64,000 nucleotides of DNA from positions 1-64,000 of the IMG/VR virus record IMGVR_UViG_3300023174_000074; one strand, given 5' to 3'. How positions within the stretch are numbered: position 1 is the first letter of the stretch; each line of letters opens with the position of its first letter. Position numbers and translations under genes: made by a program. The DNA comes from a virus. Under the pieces are notes generated by a model that saw only the letters and a program-made list of their open reading frames with translations, was not told where the DNA came from and searched no databases. Positions 49,796 to 57,886 of this stretch are shown one piece after another.

Positions 49796-52153
49796 ATGAG
49801 AATAGCACAAATAACCCCCGGAATAATACAGATTCCACCAAATGGATGGGGAGCAGTAGAAAAGATAATCTGGGAATATACAAAGGTATTAAGAAGACTC
49901 GGACATGGGGTCGAAATCATTTATACTGATGATGTTAAACCAGGAGAGTGGGATATCGTTCACGTACATGTGGCCAACCTAGCTTTATTACTAAAGGAGA
50001 GAGGAATACCTTATGTGTTTTCACATCACGATCATCATGCTTATTATCTAGGGAAAGACTCTGAAGTTTATAGACAAAATCTAGAAGCTATAAAAGGATC
50101 AGTTCTATCTTTTGTACATGCTAAATATCTTATAGATTATTTTGGATCATTACCACAATTAAGATATCTTAGCCATGGGGCTAATCTTAAGGATTATTAT
50201 TTTGAAGACAGGTCTATCGATCTTCTTGATAATGGACCAAGCCTAATTATGATGGCAAACAATGGTTTACTTGTAGATCCTTTATTTGATAGAAAGGGAT
50301 TCATACCAGGAATAGAATGCGCTAGCATATTAGATCTTCCGATTACTATAATCTGTCCTAGTAAAAATAACAAAGAGTTCTTTGAGAAGAATGCAGGCGT
50401 TGCTTCGTACCGTAAGCTAAATGTGATCTACGACATGAATTATGAAGATTCACTAGCAGAGATGAGAAAGCACCATGTCTTTTTGAATCCTGGAGCTATT
50501 GAGGCTGGGCATCCAAATCTAACAGTTACCGAAAGTATCGCCATGGGTATTCCTGTAGTTGGACTAATGGAATCTAATTTAAGAGGGATGAAAAGAATAG
50601 AGTCTGCAGATACTAAAGATTTAGTAGATGGAGTTGAAGAAGTTCTACAAAAGTATTCTCAGTATGTTCTAGAGTGTAGGGATCAAAGAAGCTTAATATC
50701 ATGGGAGGTTGTCGTTTCGAGAATGCTTATGGATTACGCATCATTTGGTAAGATATCTCAGAAGGATCTCATACTCAACGATTATAGGGGCATACCGAAA
50801 AGAATAGAAAAGAAGGAGGATCACGGATTCTACTCTTGGTTTAAAAGAGATCCGCATTTTTATAAATGCTCATATCCAGAAGGTGAAGGCCAAGCTATAT
50901 TTTTCAGAGATGCTAGAACTGGATCAATTAAATCTTTTCTTAATGTAGGTAAAAGTAAAAGAGCATGGTCAACCGTTCCCGATGATCGAGCTAAGTACAT
51001 TGATTGGGAAATAGTTATAAAAGACGGATCTGATGTTCTTAAAACTATTAAGATGGATTTAAGCAATCAGCATGTTCTGATCGAGGATGGAAACATAAGA
51101 AGAAATGACATCAAGGACATTATCAAGGACTTTGTGTCTTTGACTAAGTGCATTCCTTCGATATCTGAAAAGTCTAAATACTTAGAGGATATTCATATCC
51201 CGCATTTTAAATATAGCGGTGATGATGAATCTGGTTTTTATAGGGTTTTAAATACAGATCAGATCATATCTTTCTTTAGTCCCAATTATGTTAAGGATAA
51301 TAATCCGCTTATAATTTTAAAAACTTCGGCACTGGGAGACACTATATCTTTCATGCCTTATGCAGACGAATATGCTAGAAGACTAGGAATTAAATGTGAC
51401 GTGGTCAGTAACTTTGGATTTCTCTATGAAGATTTATATCAGAATGTGAACACAATACAGATGCCGACTGATTTAAGCACGTATACTGACATTATATGCT
51501 GTGACTATATCTATGACTTGCCTTTACAATTAGGCTTTGCTAAACAGCTAGGATTAGCCGATATGGGCAAGATCAGACCTCGGTTAAAGAAGTCTGGTAA
51601 GTCATCTCCTCTGAATAAGAAATATGTTTGCTTTTCCAGCCATAGTACTGCACAGGCTAAGCACTGGAACAATAACAATTCTTGGGAAAAGCTATGTGAT
51701 ATGCTACAGAAGAAAGGTCTTGTCCCTGTTTGCATAGATCGATATTACAGCTTTGGTAGCGAGGGTAATTGGAACGAGATTCCTAAGAACTGTATGAATA
51801 AGACCGGCATGGATCTTACTGAAATGATGCACTGGATCGAACACTGCGAATTCTTTGTTGGCCTTTCTAGTGGGCTTTCTTGGGTAGCACATGCACTAGA
51901 CAAAAAGGTGGTTGTGATATCGGGAGTAACCACAAAGGACAATGAATTTGATGATGATTGCATTAGAATCCATAGAGATGACGTTTGTAATTCCTGCTTT
52001 AATACACCCGAAAGATTCCCATTTGACCCGGGTGATTGGTTTTGGTGTCCAGTACACAAAGGAACAGCCAGACAATTTGAGTGCACCAAGAGAATCTCTG
52101 CAAAACAGGTTATGGATGCGATAGATTCTAGGGGCTGGTCAAAAATAAAGTAG
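49796..52153 (+). CDS. Two-domain glycosyltransferase: GT4-like N-terminus, heptosyltransferase-like C-terminus
   Basis: A 785-residue protein from MRIAQITPGIIQIPPNGWGA. Residues 1-310 are GT-B type: YVFSHHDHHAYYLG and a donor region VFLNPGAIEAGHPNLTVTES. Residues 430-785 resemble GT9-like (autotransporter) heptosyltransferases: LKTSALGDTISFMPYADEYA, FSSHSTAQAKHWNNN and FVGLSSGLSWVAHALDKK. They end with a Cys-rich block (CNSCFNTPERF, FWCPVHKG, FECTKRIS) typical of that family. Two active sites in one chain suggest sequential sugar additions, perhaps to Ser/Thr-rich fibre proteins. Confidence 0.75.
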   Translation: MRIAQITPGIIQIPPNGWGAVEKIIWEYTKVLRRLGHGVEIIYTDDVKPGEWDIVHVHVANLALLLKERGIPYVFSHHDHHAYYLGKDSEVYRQNLEAIKGSVLSFVHAKYLIDYFGSLPQLRYLSHGANLKDYYFEDRSIDLLDNGPSLIMMANNGLLVDPLFDRKGFIPGIECASILDLPITIICPSKNNKEFFEKNAGVASYRKLNVIYDMNYEDSLAEMRKHHVFLNPGAIEAGHPNLTVTESIAMGIPVVGLMESNLRGMKRIESADTKDLVDGVEEVLQKYSQYVLECRDQRSLISWEVVVSRMLMDYASFGKISQKDLILNDYRGIPKRIEKKEDHGFYSWFKRDPHFYKCSYPEGEGQAIFFRDARTGSIKSFLNVGKSKRAWSTVPDDRAKYIDWEIVIKDGSDVLKTIKMDLSNQHVLIEDGNIRRNDIKDIIKDFVSLTKCIPSISEKSKYLEDIHIPHFKYSGDDESGFYRVLNTDQIISFFSPNYVKDNNPLIILKTSALGDTISFMPYADEYARRLGIKCDVVSNFGFLYEDLYQNVNTIQMPTDLSTYTDIICCDYIYDLPLQLGFAKQLGLADMGKIRPRLKKSGKSSPLNKKYVCFSSHSTAQAKHWNNNNSWEKLCDMLQKKGLVPVCIDRYYSFGSEGNWNEIPKNCMNKTGMDLTEMMHWIEHCEFFVGLSSGLSWVAHALDKKVVVISGVTTKDNEFDDDCIRIHRDDVCNSCFNTPERFPFDPGDWFWCPVHKGTARQFECTKRISAKQVMDAIDSRGWSKIK

Positions 52154-52189
52154 GCTCACCGAGGATAAATAGTAGTAAAAAAAACGTTA

Positions 52190-52771
52190 ATGAAAAAATT
52201 AATATTACTATTATTACCGACCTTAGTATTTGGTCAGAAACTTAGAGAGTCGGTTAAGGTAAAAACACCGATATATGAAGTAATATATAATGAAAAATTA
52301 GAGCAGCCAACTTGGATCAAGTACACGGTTCAATGCCCGGCAGGAACAGCTTCTAGAACAGGTATTGACTTTTACACCAATGATTCTATTAAAACTTCAG
52401 ATGCAGCTGATTACGTGAATAATGTCTATGATAAAGGCCATTTAGCTCCAGCAGCTGATTTTAATTGCACCAAAGAGCTTTTATATCAAACTTTTAGCTA
52501 CTTAAACTGCGCTTTACAGAATCAATACCTAAATAGAGGAGTATGGAGAATGCTAGAAGAACATGAAAGAGAATTGGCTAAGACTGAAAAGGTTACTGTT
52601 ACTATAACCCTTGTTTTTGATAAAAAATCGATCTTATTGCCATCAGGAGCCACTGTACCTAGTGGATTTTATAAAACAATCCACTTAAAAAAGTCTAAAA
52701 AGACGATAAAGTATTATTTTCCTAATGAGGCCCCGGTTAAGTCTAAATACACCGAATACATAATTAAATAA
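52190..52771 (+). CDS. Exported DNA/RNA non-specific endonuclease (NUC family)
   Basis: A Sec signal peptide is clear (MKKLILLLLPTLVFGQ). The mature part has YDKGHLAPAADF, the catalytic 'D-R/K-G-H' motif of the NucA/EndoG (beta-beta-alpha metal) nucleases, and YLNCALQNQYLNRGVWRMLE carrying the metal-binding Asn. At 193 residues it is short for the family. Export suggests action in the periplasm or outside, for example on competing DNA. Confidence 0.8.
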   Translation: MKKLILLLLPTLVFGQKLRESVKVKTPIYEVIYNEKLEQPTWIKYTVQCPAGTASRTGIDFYTNDSIKTSDAADYVNNVYDKGHLAPAADFNCTKELLYQTFSYLNCALQNQYLNRGVWRMLEEHERELAKTEKVTVTITLVFDKKSILLPSGATVPSGFYKTIHLKKSKKTIKYYFPNEAPVKSKYTEYIIK

Positions 52772-52779
52772 ACGAAAAG

Positions 52780-52787
52780 GATATATA
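52780..52787 (+). promoter_or_regulatory. GATATATA element
   Basis: GATATATA lies 23 bases before the ATG at 52811, the same spacing as at 4431 and 32250. Confidence 0.5.
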
Positions 52788-52810
52788 CATAAACATAAAA
52801 AACACAGAAA

Positions 52811-53224
52811 ATGGAAAGAATAGTATCATTTGAAGACTTTAAGAAAAAAGCTATGGAAATAGCGGAGGACGACAACATGGAGGGAGGACAAGAAAAACAA
52901 CACTACATGTTTTTCGCAAACTTAACTTCCATCAAACATTACATAGAAGAGATTCTTAAAATGGATCCAGGAGAAGTTGATAAACACCTTAAGAATGGTC
53001 ACGATTGGGCTGCTGATCATATTGCTACTTCTAAAGACGATATTCAAGAAGTTGCTGATTGGATCAGAAACGAAATGGAAGGTGAAGGATCATCCGAAGA
53101 ATCAGGAGAAGAATCAGGAGAAGAATCAGGAGAAGAAATGATCGAACCAGAAAACATAGAAGTTGAAGTAGAAGACGAGGAAAAACCCGAAGAAGACGAA
53201 GAGGGTGAAGAAGACGAAGACTAA
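52811..53224 (+). CDS. Acidic protein with leader-like N-terminus
   Basis: The 137-residue protein starts MERIVSFEDFKKKAMEIAED, which resembles the adenylate kinase leader (MERIKNFQDFALNE). A helical middle follows, and the last 50 residues are a Glu/Asp/Ser repeat (EESGEESGEESGEE then an acidic tail). An internal head or scaffold-like protein is possible. A GATATATA element precedes and a terminator follows. Confidence 0.55.
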   Translation: MERIVSFEDFKKKAMEIAEDDNMEGGQEKQHYMFFANLTSIKHYIEEILKMDPGEVDKHLKNGHDWAADHIATSKDDIQEVADWIRNEMEGEGSSEESGEESGEESGEEMIEPENIEVEVEDEEKPEEDEEGEEDED

Positions 53225-53245
53225 TTAAAATCAGATAATATTTAA

Positions 53246-53273
53246 AGCCAGATATAACTATCTGGCTTTTTTT
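53246..53273 (+). terminator. Rho-independent terminator
   Basis: AGCCAGATA-TAAC-TATCTGGCT forms a perfect 9-bp stem followed by seven T. Confidence 0.9.
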
Positions 53274-53319
53274 GTGGAACTTTGTACCGATAGAGTTCTA
53301 TGAAAAATAAATCATTTTT

Positions 53320-53955
53320 ATGGAAATAGGATTCGCAGAAAGCTTTGGTGATAGCATCAAAAAATTAATAAGACACAACACATGGTGGTATAAAACCTAC
53401 TCGCTCTTCAGATACGACATTCCAAGATTTTTGAAGAATGTTTGGAAATTCAGAAAGCCCCTAGCAAATCACTACTGGTGGGATCATCATGCTTTACTAG
53501 AGTTCATGGAAATTGGATTAGCCGATATGGGGGACAAGATGGAAAAGTATGGAATGGAGGTTGACATCAGCAGGCTCAAAAAAGTTAAAGCTATGAAGAG
53601 AGCTGCAGAGCTTATTAGGAACTATAATGAGGATCTTTATATCGAAATGGCAGAGGCAGAATTAGGTGAGGTTATACACCGCGAATGGGAATTTGAAGAA
53701 GTAGAGGATAAACCCGGGTATTCAAGATTAGTTGATAACGAAACCGAAGAAGAGAAGGTCCACAACAGAAAGGTATTTGAAAGATCTAGGGAAATAGGTG
53801 AGCAAGAATGGAAAGAACTCTGGAGGATCTTACAAGGGCAAGAGAATGAGGGATATCAGAAAATATTCAAATCTCTGGCAGAGGAAGAGAAAAAAGAGGA
53901 AGATCACTACTATAAATGGTTTGACGGAACGGATCTTCGTGGATGGTGGGATTAA
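53320..53955 (+). CDS. Hypothetical protein, Trp/Glu-rich
   Basis: A 211-residue protein. The N-terminus is basic and aromatic (LIRHNTWWYKTYSLFRYDIP), the middle helical (HALLEFMEIGLADMGDKMEK) and the end acidic (LAEEEKKEEDHYYKWFDG). It resembles uncharacterised proteins common in T4-like phages, but I cannot name a family. Confidence 0.55.
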   Translation: MEIGFAESFGDSIKKLIRHNTWWYKTYSLFRYDIPRFLKNVWKFRKPLANHYWWDHHALLEFMEIGLADMGDKMEKYGMEVDISRLKKVKAMKRAAELIRNYNEDLYIEMAEAELGEVIHREWEFEEVEDKPGYSRLVDNETEEEKVHNRKVFERSREIGEQEWKELWRILQGQENEGYQKIFKSLAEEEKKEEDHYYKWFDGTDLRGWWD

Positions 53956-53964
53956 ATAATAGAC

Positions 53965-54570
53965 ATGTCTGATATTAAGCACACTGAAAAAACAATACAG
54001 AAGAATCTGGAGAAAAGATTCGATAGCGGAAATATTAAATACACCGCAGGGAATCTTTATCTCTTCAAGGACGACTGGGAAACCGATTTTTTGGTAGTTC
54101 AGAAAAGCGGGTACTGCTATGAGATAGAAATAAAAATAAGCAGATCTGATTTCTTCAATGATTTTAAAAAGAAGAATAAGCACCTTATACTGAATGAGGG
54201 TATCTTCATGAAGAAAAAGTATAAATACCACACTGATCAGGTAACAAAAAAAAGAATATCTGAGCATTACTACGGCCCAATAGAATGGAAATTCAGGCCA
54301 AATAAGTTTTATTATTGCGTTCCTGAGGGATTGGTTAAAAAAGAAGAAGTCCCAGATTATGCCGGGTTAATGTACGTAAGTTCTTATGGTGTGGTTACTA
54401 CTATAAAGGAGCCAAGATTTTTACACAAAGAAAAAATTGAACTAACAAAAAAACTTTGCGATAAATTCTATCACTATTGGAAAAACACGAGGTGCAGTCT
54501 CAGATTACTTGAGGATCAGAATAAACTATATGAAGCTCAAATAAAAAATTTAAAAGAATCCAGTGTTTAA
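53965..54570 (+). CDS. PD-(D/E)XK nuclease-like protein (MmcB-type)
   Basis: In this 201-residue protein, WETDFLVVQKSGYCYEIEIK has the Asp...Glu-x-Lys spacing of PD-(D/E)XK enzymes, followed by ISRSDFFNDFKKKNKH, typical of the MmcB/DUF group of DNA-repair-related proteins. The rest (FRPNKFYYCVPEGLVKKEEV) supports that match. It may nick or bind damaged DNA. The promoter at 54578 lies just after its stop. Confidence 0.6.
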   Translation: MSDIKHTEKTIQKNLEKRFDSGNIKYTAGNLYLFKDDWETDFLVVQKSGYCYEIEIKISRSDFFNDFKKKNKHLILNEGIFMKKKYKYHTDQVTKKRISEHYYGPIEWKFRPNKFYYCVPEGLVKKEEVPDYAGLMYVSSYGVVTTIKEPRFLHKEKIELTKKLCDKFYHYWKNTRCSLRLLEDQNKLYEAQIKNLKESSV

Positions 54571-54577
54571 TTTTTTA

Positions 54578-54602
54578 ATCCCGTGATTGGTTATTACATT
54601 TG
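54578..54602 (+). promoter_or_regulatory. Promoter, ATCCCG-N11-TACATTTG
   Basis: ATCCCG (54578-54583) and TACATTTG (54595-54602) with 11-base spacing, after a T-rich tract, match the sites at 5091 and 21558. The ATG at 54610 is seven bases downstream, arguing against a GTG start at 54583. Confidence 0.65.
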
Positions 54603-54609
54603 TAAAAAG

Positions 54610-54942
54610 ATGGAAGAAAAGAGTAGAAAGAAAAAGGTTACCACAATCAATAAGATAGTTAAGGAATATAAAGATGCTACCACAAAGGAAATTTGGGAGG
54701 GGGTAAGGGATAACTTTCTTTTTGGATTTATCGGAGCTACACTTGTGGTTTTTATATCAACAAGGGTTGATTTTGCGGTATTGATTGGATATCTTGTTTA
54801 TTATTCTTATATGGGGCGAATCGTAAATAGGCCCAAGTATGTAACGGATTTAGGCAAGCTAATAGTTTTCCCCTTCCCGTCAGCTTTAGGTGCATTTACC
54901 GGATATAAGATATCATATTTACTAGTCAATTATCTATCATAA
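54610..54942 (+). CDS. Small membrane protein
   Basis: A 110-residue protein from MEEKSRKKKVTTINKIVKEY. Three hydrophobic segments follow a basic N-terminus (FLFGFIGATLVVFIST, FAVLIGYLVYYSYMG, VFPFPSALGAFTGYKI). It should lie in the inner membrane. Not recognised. Confidence 0.55.
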   Translation: MEEKSRKKKVTTINKIVKEYKDATTKEIWEGVRDNFLFGFIGATLVVFISTRVDFAVLIGYLVYYSYMGRIVNRPKYVTDLGKLIVFPFPSALGAFTGYKISYLLVNYLS

Positions 54943-54943
54943 A

Positions 54944-55681
54944 ATGTTAATAAAAAATCAAACCCCTTATTTAGGAAAGATCAAATTGAAATTTGAAAAG
55001 TCACCCTGGTATTCTTCAGGAAACAACAAACTTAATAAAATCCACTTAAATCTGGGATTCACTAAGTTGGTCTCTAGGATTTATATTAGAAGGGATCTTA
55101 ATGGGTTTATTTCTGATCCCGAGAAGGTTAAACTCATTAATCTGTATACTGGAGGAATTATAGGAGAGCATAAATTCAATAATGACGAATACATTTTAGA
55201 AAACTCGTTTCTAGCTCCAGATGGAACATATCTAGGTGATCTGTCCGATGGATGGAGATATTACAAAAATCTGATGATTGTAACTCTGAAAAAACCGAAT
55301 GGAGTTGCTTTACTTTTAGAAAAAAATTTTTTCCATATCCCTTCTGGAAGAAAGGGTGTGGTTGAAGATTATTTTTTATCTTTTGTAAAGGGATATTATG
55401 GATATAGCCACAGAGGTGGAAACACATTTAGATTAGGCGACAGGTTATTTGATGAAAATTACGTTCCTGTTGAATCTGATTACATTAAGAAAGAGTGGGA
55501 CAAGTATAAAAAATTAGCTAATAAGGCGGAGATCAGAAACAGAAAAGACGGATGGCTAAAGGATGGTGACGCGTTTGAAATAGCATCGATTATACCATTT
55601 AATAGAAGAGGAAAGATAACGATAAGTACATGGGGAGAAGCTGAACAAGCCGCTATCAACATGTCAAATTATTTAAGCTAA
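54944..55681 (+). CDS. Hypothetical protein
   Basis: The 245-residue beta-rich, basic protein begins MLIKNQTPYLGKIKLKFEKS one base after the previous stop. Segments such as DGTYLGDLSDGWRYYKNLMI look like beta-sheet repeats. No signal peptide or catalytic motif is visible. Confidence 0.55.
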   Translation: MLIKNQTPYLGKIKLKFEKSPWYSSGNNKLNKIHLNLGFTKLVSRIYIRRDLNGFISDPEKVKLINLYTGGIIGEHKFNNDEYILENSFLAPDGTYLGDLSDGWRYYKNLMIVTLKKPNGVALLLEKNFFHIPSGRKGVVEDYFLSFVKGYYGYSHRGGNTFRLGDRLFDENYVPVESDYIKKEWDKYKKLANKAEIRNRKDGWLKDGDAFEIASIIPFNRRGKITISTWGEAEQAAINMSNYLS

Positions 55682-55731
55682 ACGAAACTAAACAATATTT
55701 AAAAATATAAAATAATATAATCTAAAATAAA

Positions 55732-56718
55732 ATGAAAACCAGGGAAATTGGGAAAAGAGTAAGGGAAAAACTAGGTCTGCAGGAAGACATTGGGATAGAG
55801 TTTAATGAAGTTGATTACCATCACATTTTAGAAGATGAAGAAAAAAAGATGGATTTTGATCAATGGTCTGTGATGGGAGACGGGAGTTATCTCCCAGCAC
55901 CAAAGGCTGAAAAACGACTCCCTGCAGGTCTATATGAATTTGAATGGAGTAACCGGGCTAATGAGTGGTGTGTAATGAGACAAGCCATTAACACCGACGA
56001 GCTATACGAGCTACCAACTGCAGAAATTGGGGAGATTCTAACCGATATAAAAGCATTCTGGAAAAAGGCAGAGCTCTATAAATCATATAAGCTTATGCAC
56101 AAAAGGGGTATTCTTTTATACGGCGATCCCGGATGTGGTAAATCAGGCATTTTACAGCTTTGTATGATCCACATCATCAGAGAGTTATCTGGGATTGTTA
56201 TTAATATCAAAAACGAAGACTCAATTAAAGCATATATTGAAATGGTTCCTAAATTAAGACAGATTGAACCAGATAGACCCCTTGTCGTTATGATAGAAGA
56301 TATTGATAGCGTTGCAGGGGATAGCAATTATTCAACTTCTGTTTTGCTTAATATACTTGACGGAATTAAGCAAATTGAAAATGTTGTCTACATAGCAACT
56401 ACAAACTACCCAGAAAAATTAGAAGAGAGAATCACAAATAGACCTTCTCGTTTTGATAGGAGATATTACGTGGCTCCTCCTTCTAGAGAAGTAAGAAAAT
56501 CTTATCTTTTAAATAAGATAGGGGAGAATAAAATTACAATCGATATCGAAAAATGGTTAGATGATACAGCGGATCTCTCGATGTCTCATTTAAAGGAGCT
56601 ATTTATTTCTGTTGTTTTATTAGATAATAAATACGAGAATGCAATAGAACATCTAAAAGGAATGAAAAAAACACCAAGAGGAAAAAATCAAAAACAAGTT
56701 GGGTTCACTTCATATTAA
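55732..56718 (+). CDS. AAA+ ATPase (FtsH/proteasomal/BCS1-like module)
   Basis: The 328 residues contain one AAA domain: Walker A LLYGDPGCGKSG (about 127-138), Walker B LVVMIEDIDSVAGD (about 184-197), the LLNILDGI linker, sensor-1 YIATTNYPEKLEERI and the arginine finger region RPSRFDRRYYV. The N-terminal 110 residues are unlike FtsH and may bind substrate. There is no protease domain or membrane anchor. It probably remodels proteins or complexes. Confidence 0.8.
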   Translation: MKTREIGKRVREKLGLQEDIGIEFNEVDYHHILEDEEKKMDFDQWSVMGDGSYLPAPKAEKRLPAGLYEFEWSNRANEWCVMRQAINTDELYELPTAEIGEILTDIKAFWKKAELYKSYKLMHKRGILLYGDPGCGKSGILQLCMIHIIRELSGIVINIKNEDSIKAYIEMVPKLRQIEPDRPLVVMIEDIDSVAGDSNYSTSVLLNILDGIKQIENVVYIATTNYPEKLEERITNRPSRFDRRYYVAPPSREVRKSYLLNKIGENKITIDIEKWLDDTADLSMSHLKELFISVVLLDNKYENAIEHLKGMKKTPRGKNQKQVGFTSY

Positions 56719-56720
56719 AT

Positions 56721-56843
56721 ATGAAAAACAGGGATCACATACTAATAAGAATAGCGAGAAATATAGCTGATATCAATCACCAACGAGCTAAAAAATTGTT
56801 ATTTAAAGTATTAGAGACACATATTGAATCATGGTGGAATTAA
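56721..56843 (+). CDS. Small hypothetical peptide
   Basis: A 40-residue basic peptide (MKNRDHILIRIARNIADINH...) that begins two bases after the AAA+ stop and ends just before the cassette-like region. Tight spacing supports coding; function unknown. Confidence 0.4.
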   Translation: MKNRDHILIRIARNIADINHQRAKKLLFKVLETHIESWWN

Positions 56844-56871
56844 AAATATCATAAAATTTTTGATATTGAAT

Positions 56872-56967
56872 ATAACGGTGGCGATTGGCGAAGTAAAAGC
56901 CTTGCACTACCGTTGATGTTCAGCACTACACTTGATGGCTTTTATTTTGCCAATTGCGTGTTAGCGG
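56872..56967. other. attC-like site, left of the cassette
   Basis: The site starts ATAACGG (56872-56878) and ends GTTAGCGG (56960-56967). Between them GATTGGCGAAGTAAAAGCC (56883-56901) pairs with GGCTTTTATTTTGCCAATT (56937-56955): a 19-bp stem whose only departures are three G-U pairs. Palindromic folding with an AAC...G/TT core is the hallmark of integron attC sites. No integrase gene is in the window. Confidence 0.5.
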
Positions 56968-57300
56968 TTCGGGCTTCTCCGCTTTTAGAAGTCCAAAATT
57001 TAATAACAAAAAAAAATGAAAAGAGAATTTAATGTTTACAAAAGTTGGTTCGCTGGATTTAGAGCAAAAGATTTGTTTCCAATATTCAGTTTTACCAAAA
57101 ATGTTCAAGGCTGGTTTTTTACTCGTGTATGGTCATTGAATTGGTTTACTTACGCTTTGTCGTTTAGTTTGACAAAAACAAGCGATTTGAACGAAGATAG
57201 AAGTTTGTCACACGAGAAAAATGTCAAACGGTATATGCTGTCTTAGCCTGACCGCTAACGGATTGCAGCTATGCGCTCGTTTTAATGGCGCATAGGTGCT
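56961..57300. mobile_element. Integron-cassette-like unit
   Basis: A 340-bp unit runs from the base after G56960 to G... before TTATGTG at 57301. It starts TTAGCGG and near its end carries CCGCTAAC (57252-57259), the exact complement of GTTAGCGG, as expected when one cassette supplies both R' and R'' of its own attC. It holds one small promoterless gene. Base composition is more GC-rich than its surroundings. Confidence 0.45.
57016..57246 (+). CDS. Cassette-borne small hypothetical protein
   Basis: A 76-residue aromatic, basic protein (MKREFNVYKSWFAGFRAKDL...). The gene fills the cassette-like unit, ending five bases before its CCGCTAAC site, as cassette genes usually do. No known family. 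Confidence 0.5.
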   Translation: MKREFNVYKSWFAGFRAKDLFPIFSFTKNVQGWFFTRVWSLNWFTYALSFSLTKTSDLNEDRSLSHEKNVKRYMLS

Positions 57301-57308
57301 GTTATGTG
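57252..57308. other. attC-like site, right end of the cassette
   Basis: CCGCTAAC (57252-57259) and GTTATGTG (57301-57308) bound a foldable segment: AGC-TATGCGC (57268-57277) pairs with GCGCATA-GG-TGCT (57288-57300), leaving two extrahelical bases as in true attC sites. GTTAT matches the ATAAC at 56872, as if the cassette had been inserted into one earlier site. Confidence 0.45.
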
Positions 57309-57339
57309 ATGTGCTTTTATTAACCGAAAATAAATTATT

Positions 57340-57678
57340 ATGAACAAATCAATAGAAATAACCGATTGTAAAAACAGGACACCGGAACAGGTTGTGCTGG
57401 GTTATAAAACGGCATTGGTTGAAGATGTGTTTCATCAAGGTATGAAAAAAACAGCAATGCAACAACTAATTGATGAAATAGTTGAACATCTTACTTATGA
57501 TGATGATTTAACTGATGATAATAGAACAACTCTTGAAACTATTAGATTGAGATGTTTAGGAAAATTATCAATGGAGAAAGATCAAATAATTAACACCTTT
57601 AAAGATGCGCAAGTTTTTAAAGTTATGAATGATGAAACAAGAGCAGAACAATACTACTACAAAATATATGGAAAATAA
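57340..57678 (+). CDS. Hypothetical protein of the 'KTAMQxL' phage family
   Basis: The 112-residue protein contains MKKTAMQQLIDEIVEHL in its middle and MEKDQIINTFKDAQ near the end. The genes at 57876 and 59119 share the KTAMQELF start and the 'EKEKxQIxDxF' motif, so this looks like a distant paralogue with an N-terminal extension. Such proteins are frequent in Bacteroidota phages by my recollection. Function unknown. Confidence 0.55.
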   Translation: MNKSIEITDCKNRTPEQVVLGYKTALVEDVFHQGMKKTAMQQLIDEIVEHLTYDDDLTDDNRTTLETIRLRCLGKLSMEKDQIINTFKDAQVFKVMNDETRAEQYYYKIYGK

Positions 57679-57886
57679 CATAGAAACAATTGCAAAAAGA
57701 TATTGGGAAATATACAACTCTTTTGAAGGACAAACCCATTTAATTGATGTAGAAATGGAAGTAATTAATATGTTAGCAGAAGAGTTATTCTACAATGGGA
57801 ATATGGATAACATGCCAAAAGTATTAACTCATATGTATTTTTTAGGAAAAATTAATCAACAATTTGAAAAAGAAAATGGACAATAG
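57668..57886 (+). CDS. Small hypothetical protein
   Basis: The 72-residue protein starts MENNIETIAKRYWEIYNSFE at 57668, overlapping the previous gene by 11 bases; an in-frame ATG at 57629 is deeper inside that gene. Acidic and helical; unrecognised. Confidence 0.5.
   Translation: MENNIETIAKRYWEIYNSFEGQTHLIDVEMEVINMLAEELFYNGNMDNMPKVLTHMYFLGKINQQFEKENGQ

Noticed and set aside
51511-52089. Reverse-strand open frames inside the second large glycosyltransferase
   Set aside because: They are antisense to a well-supported domain and show no family resemblance or start signals.
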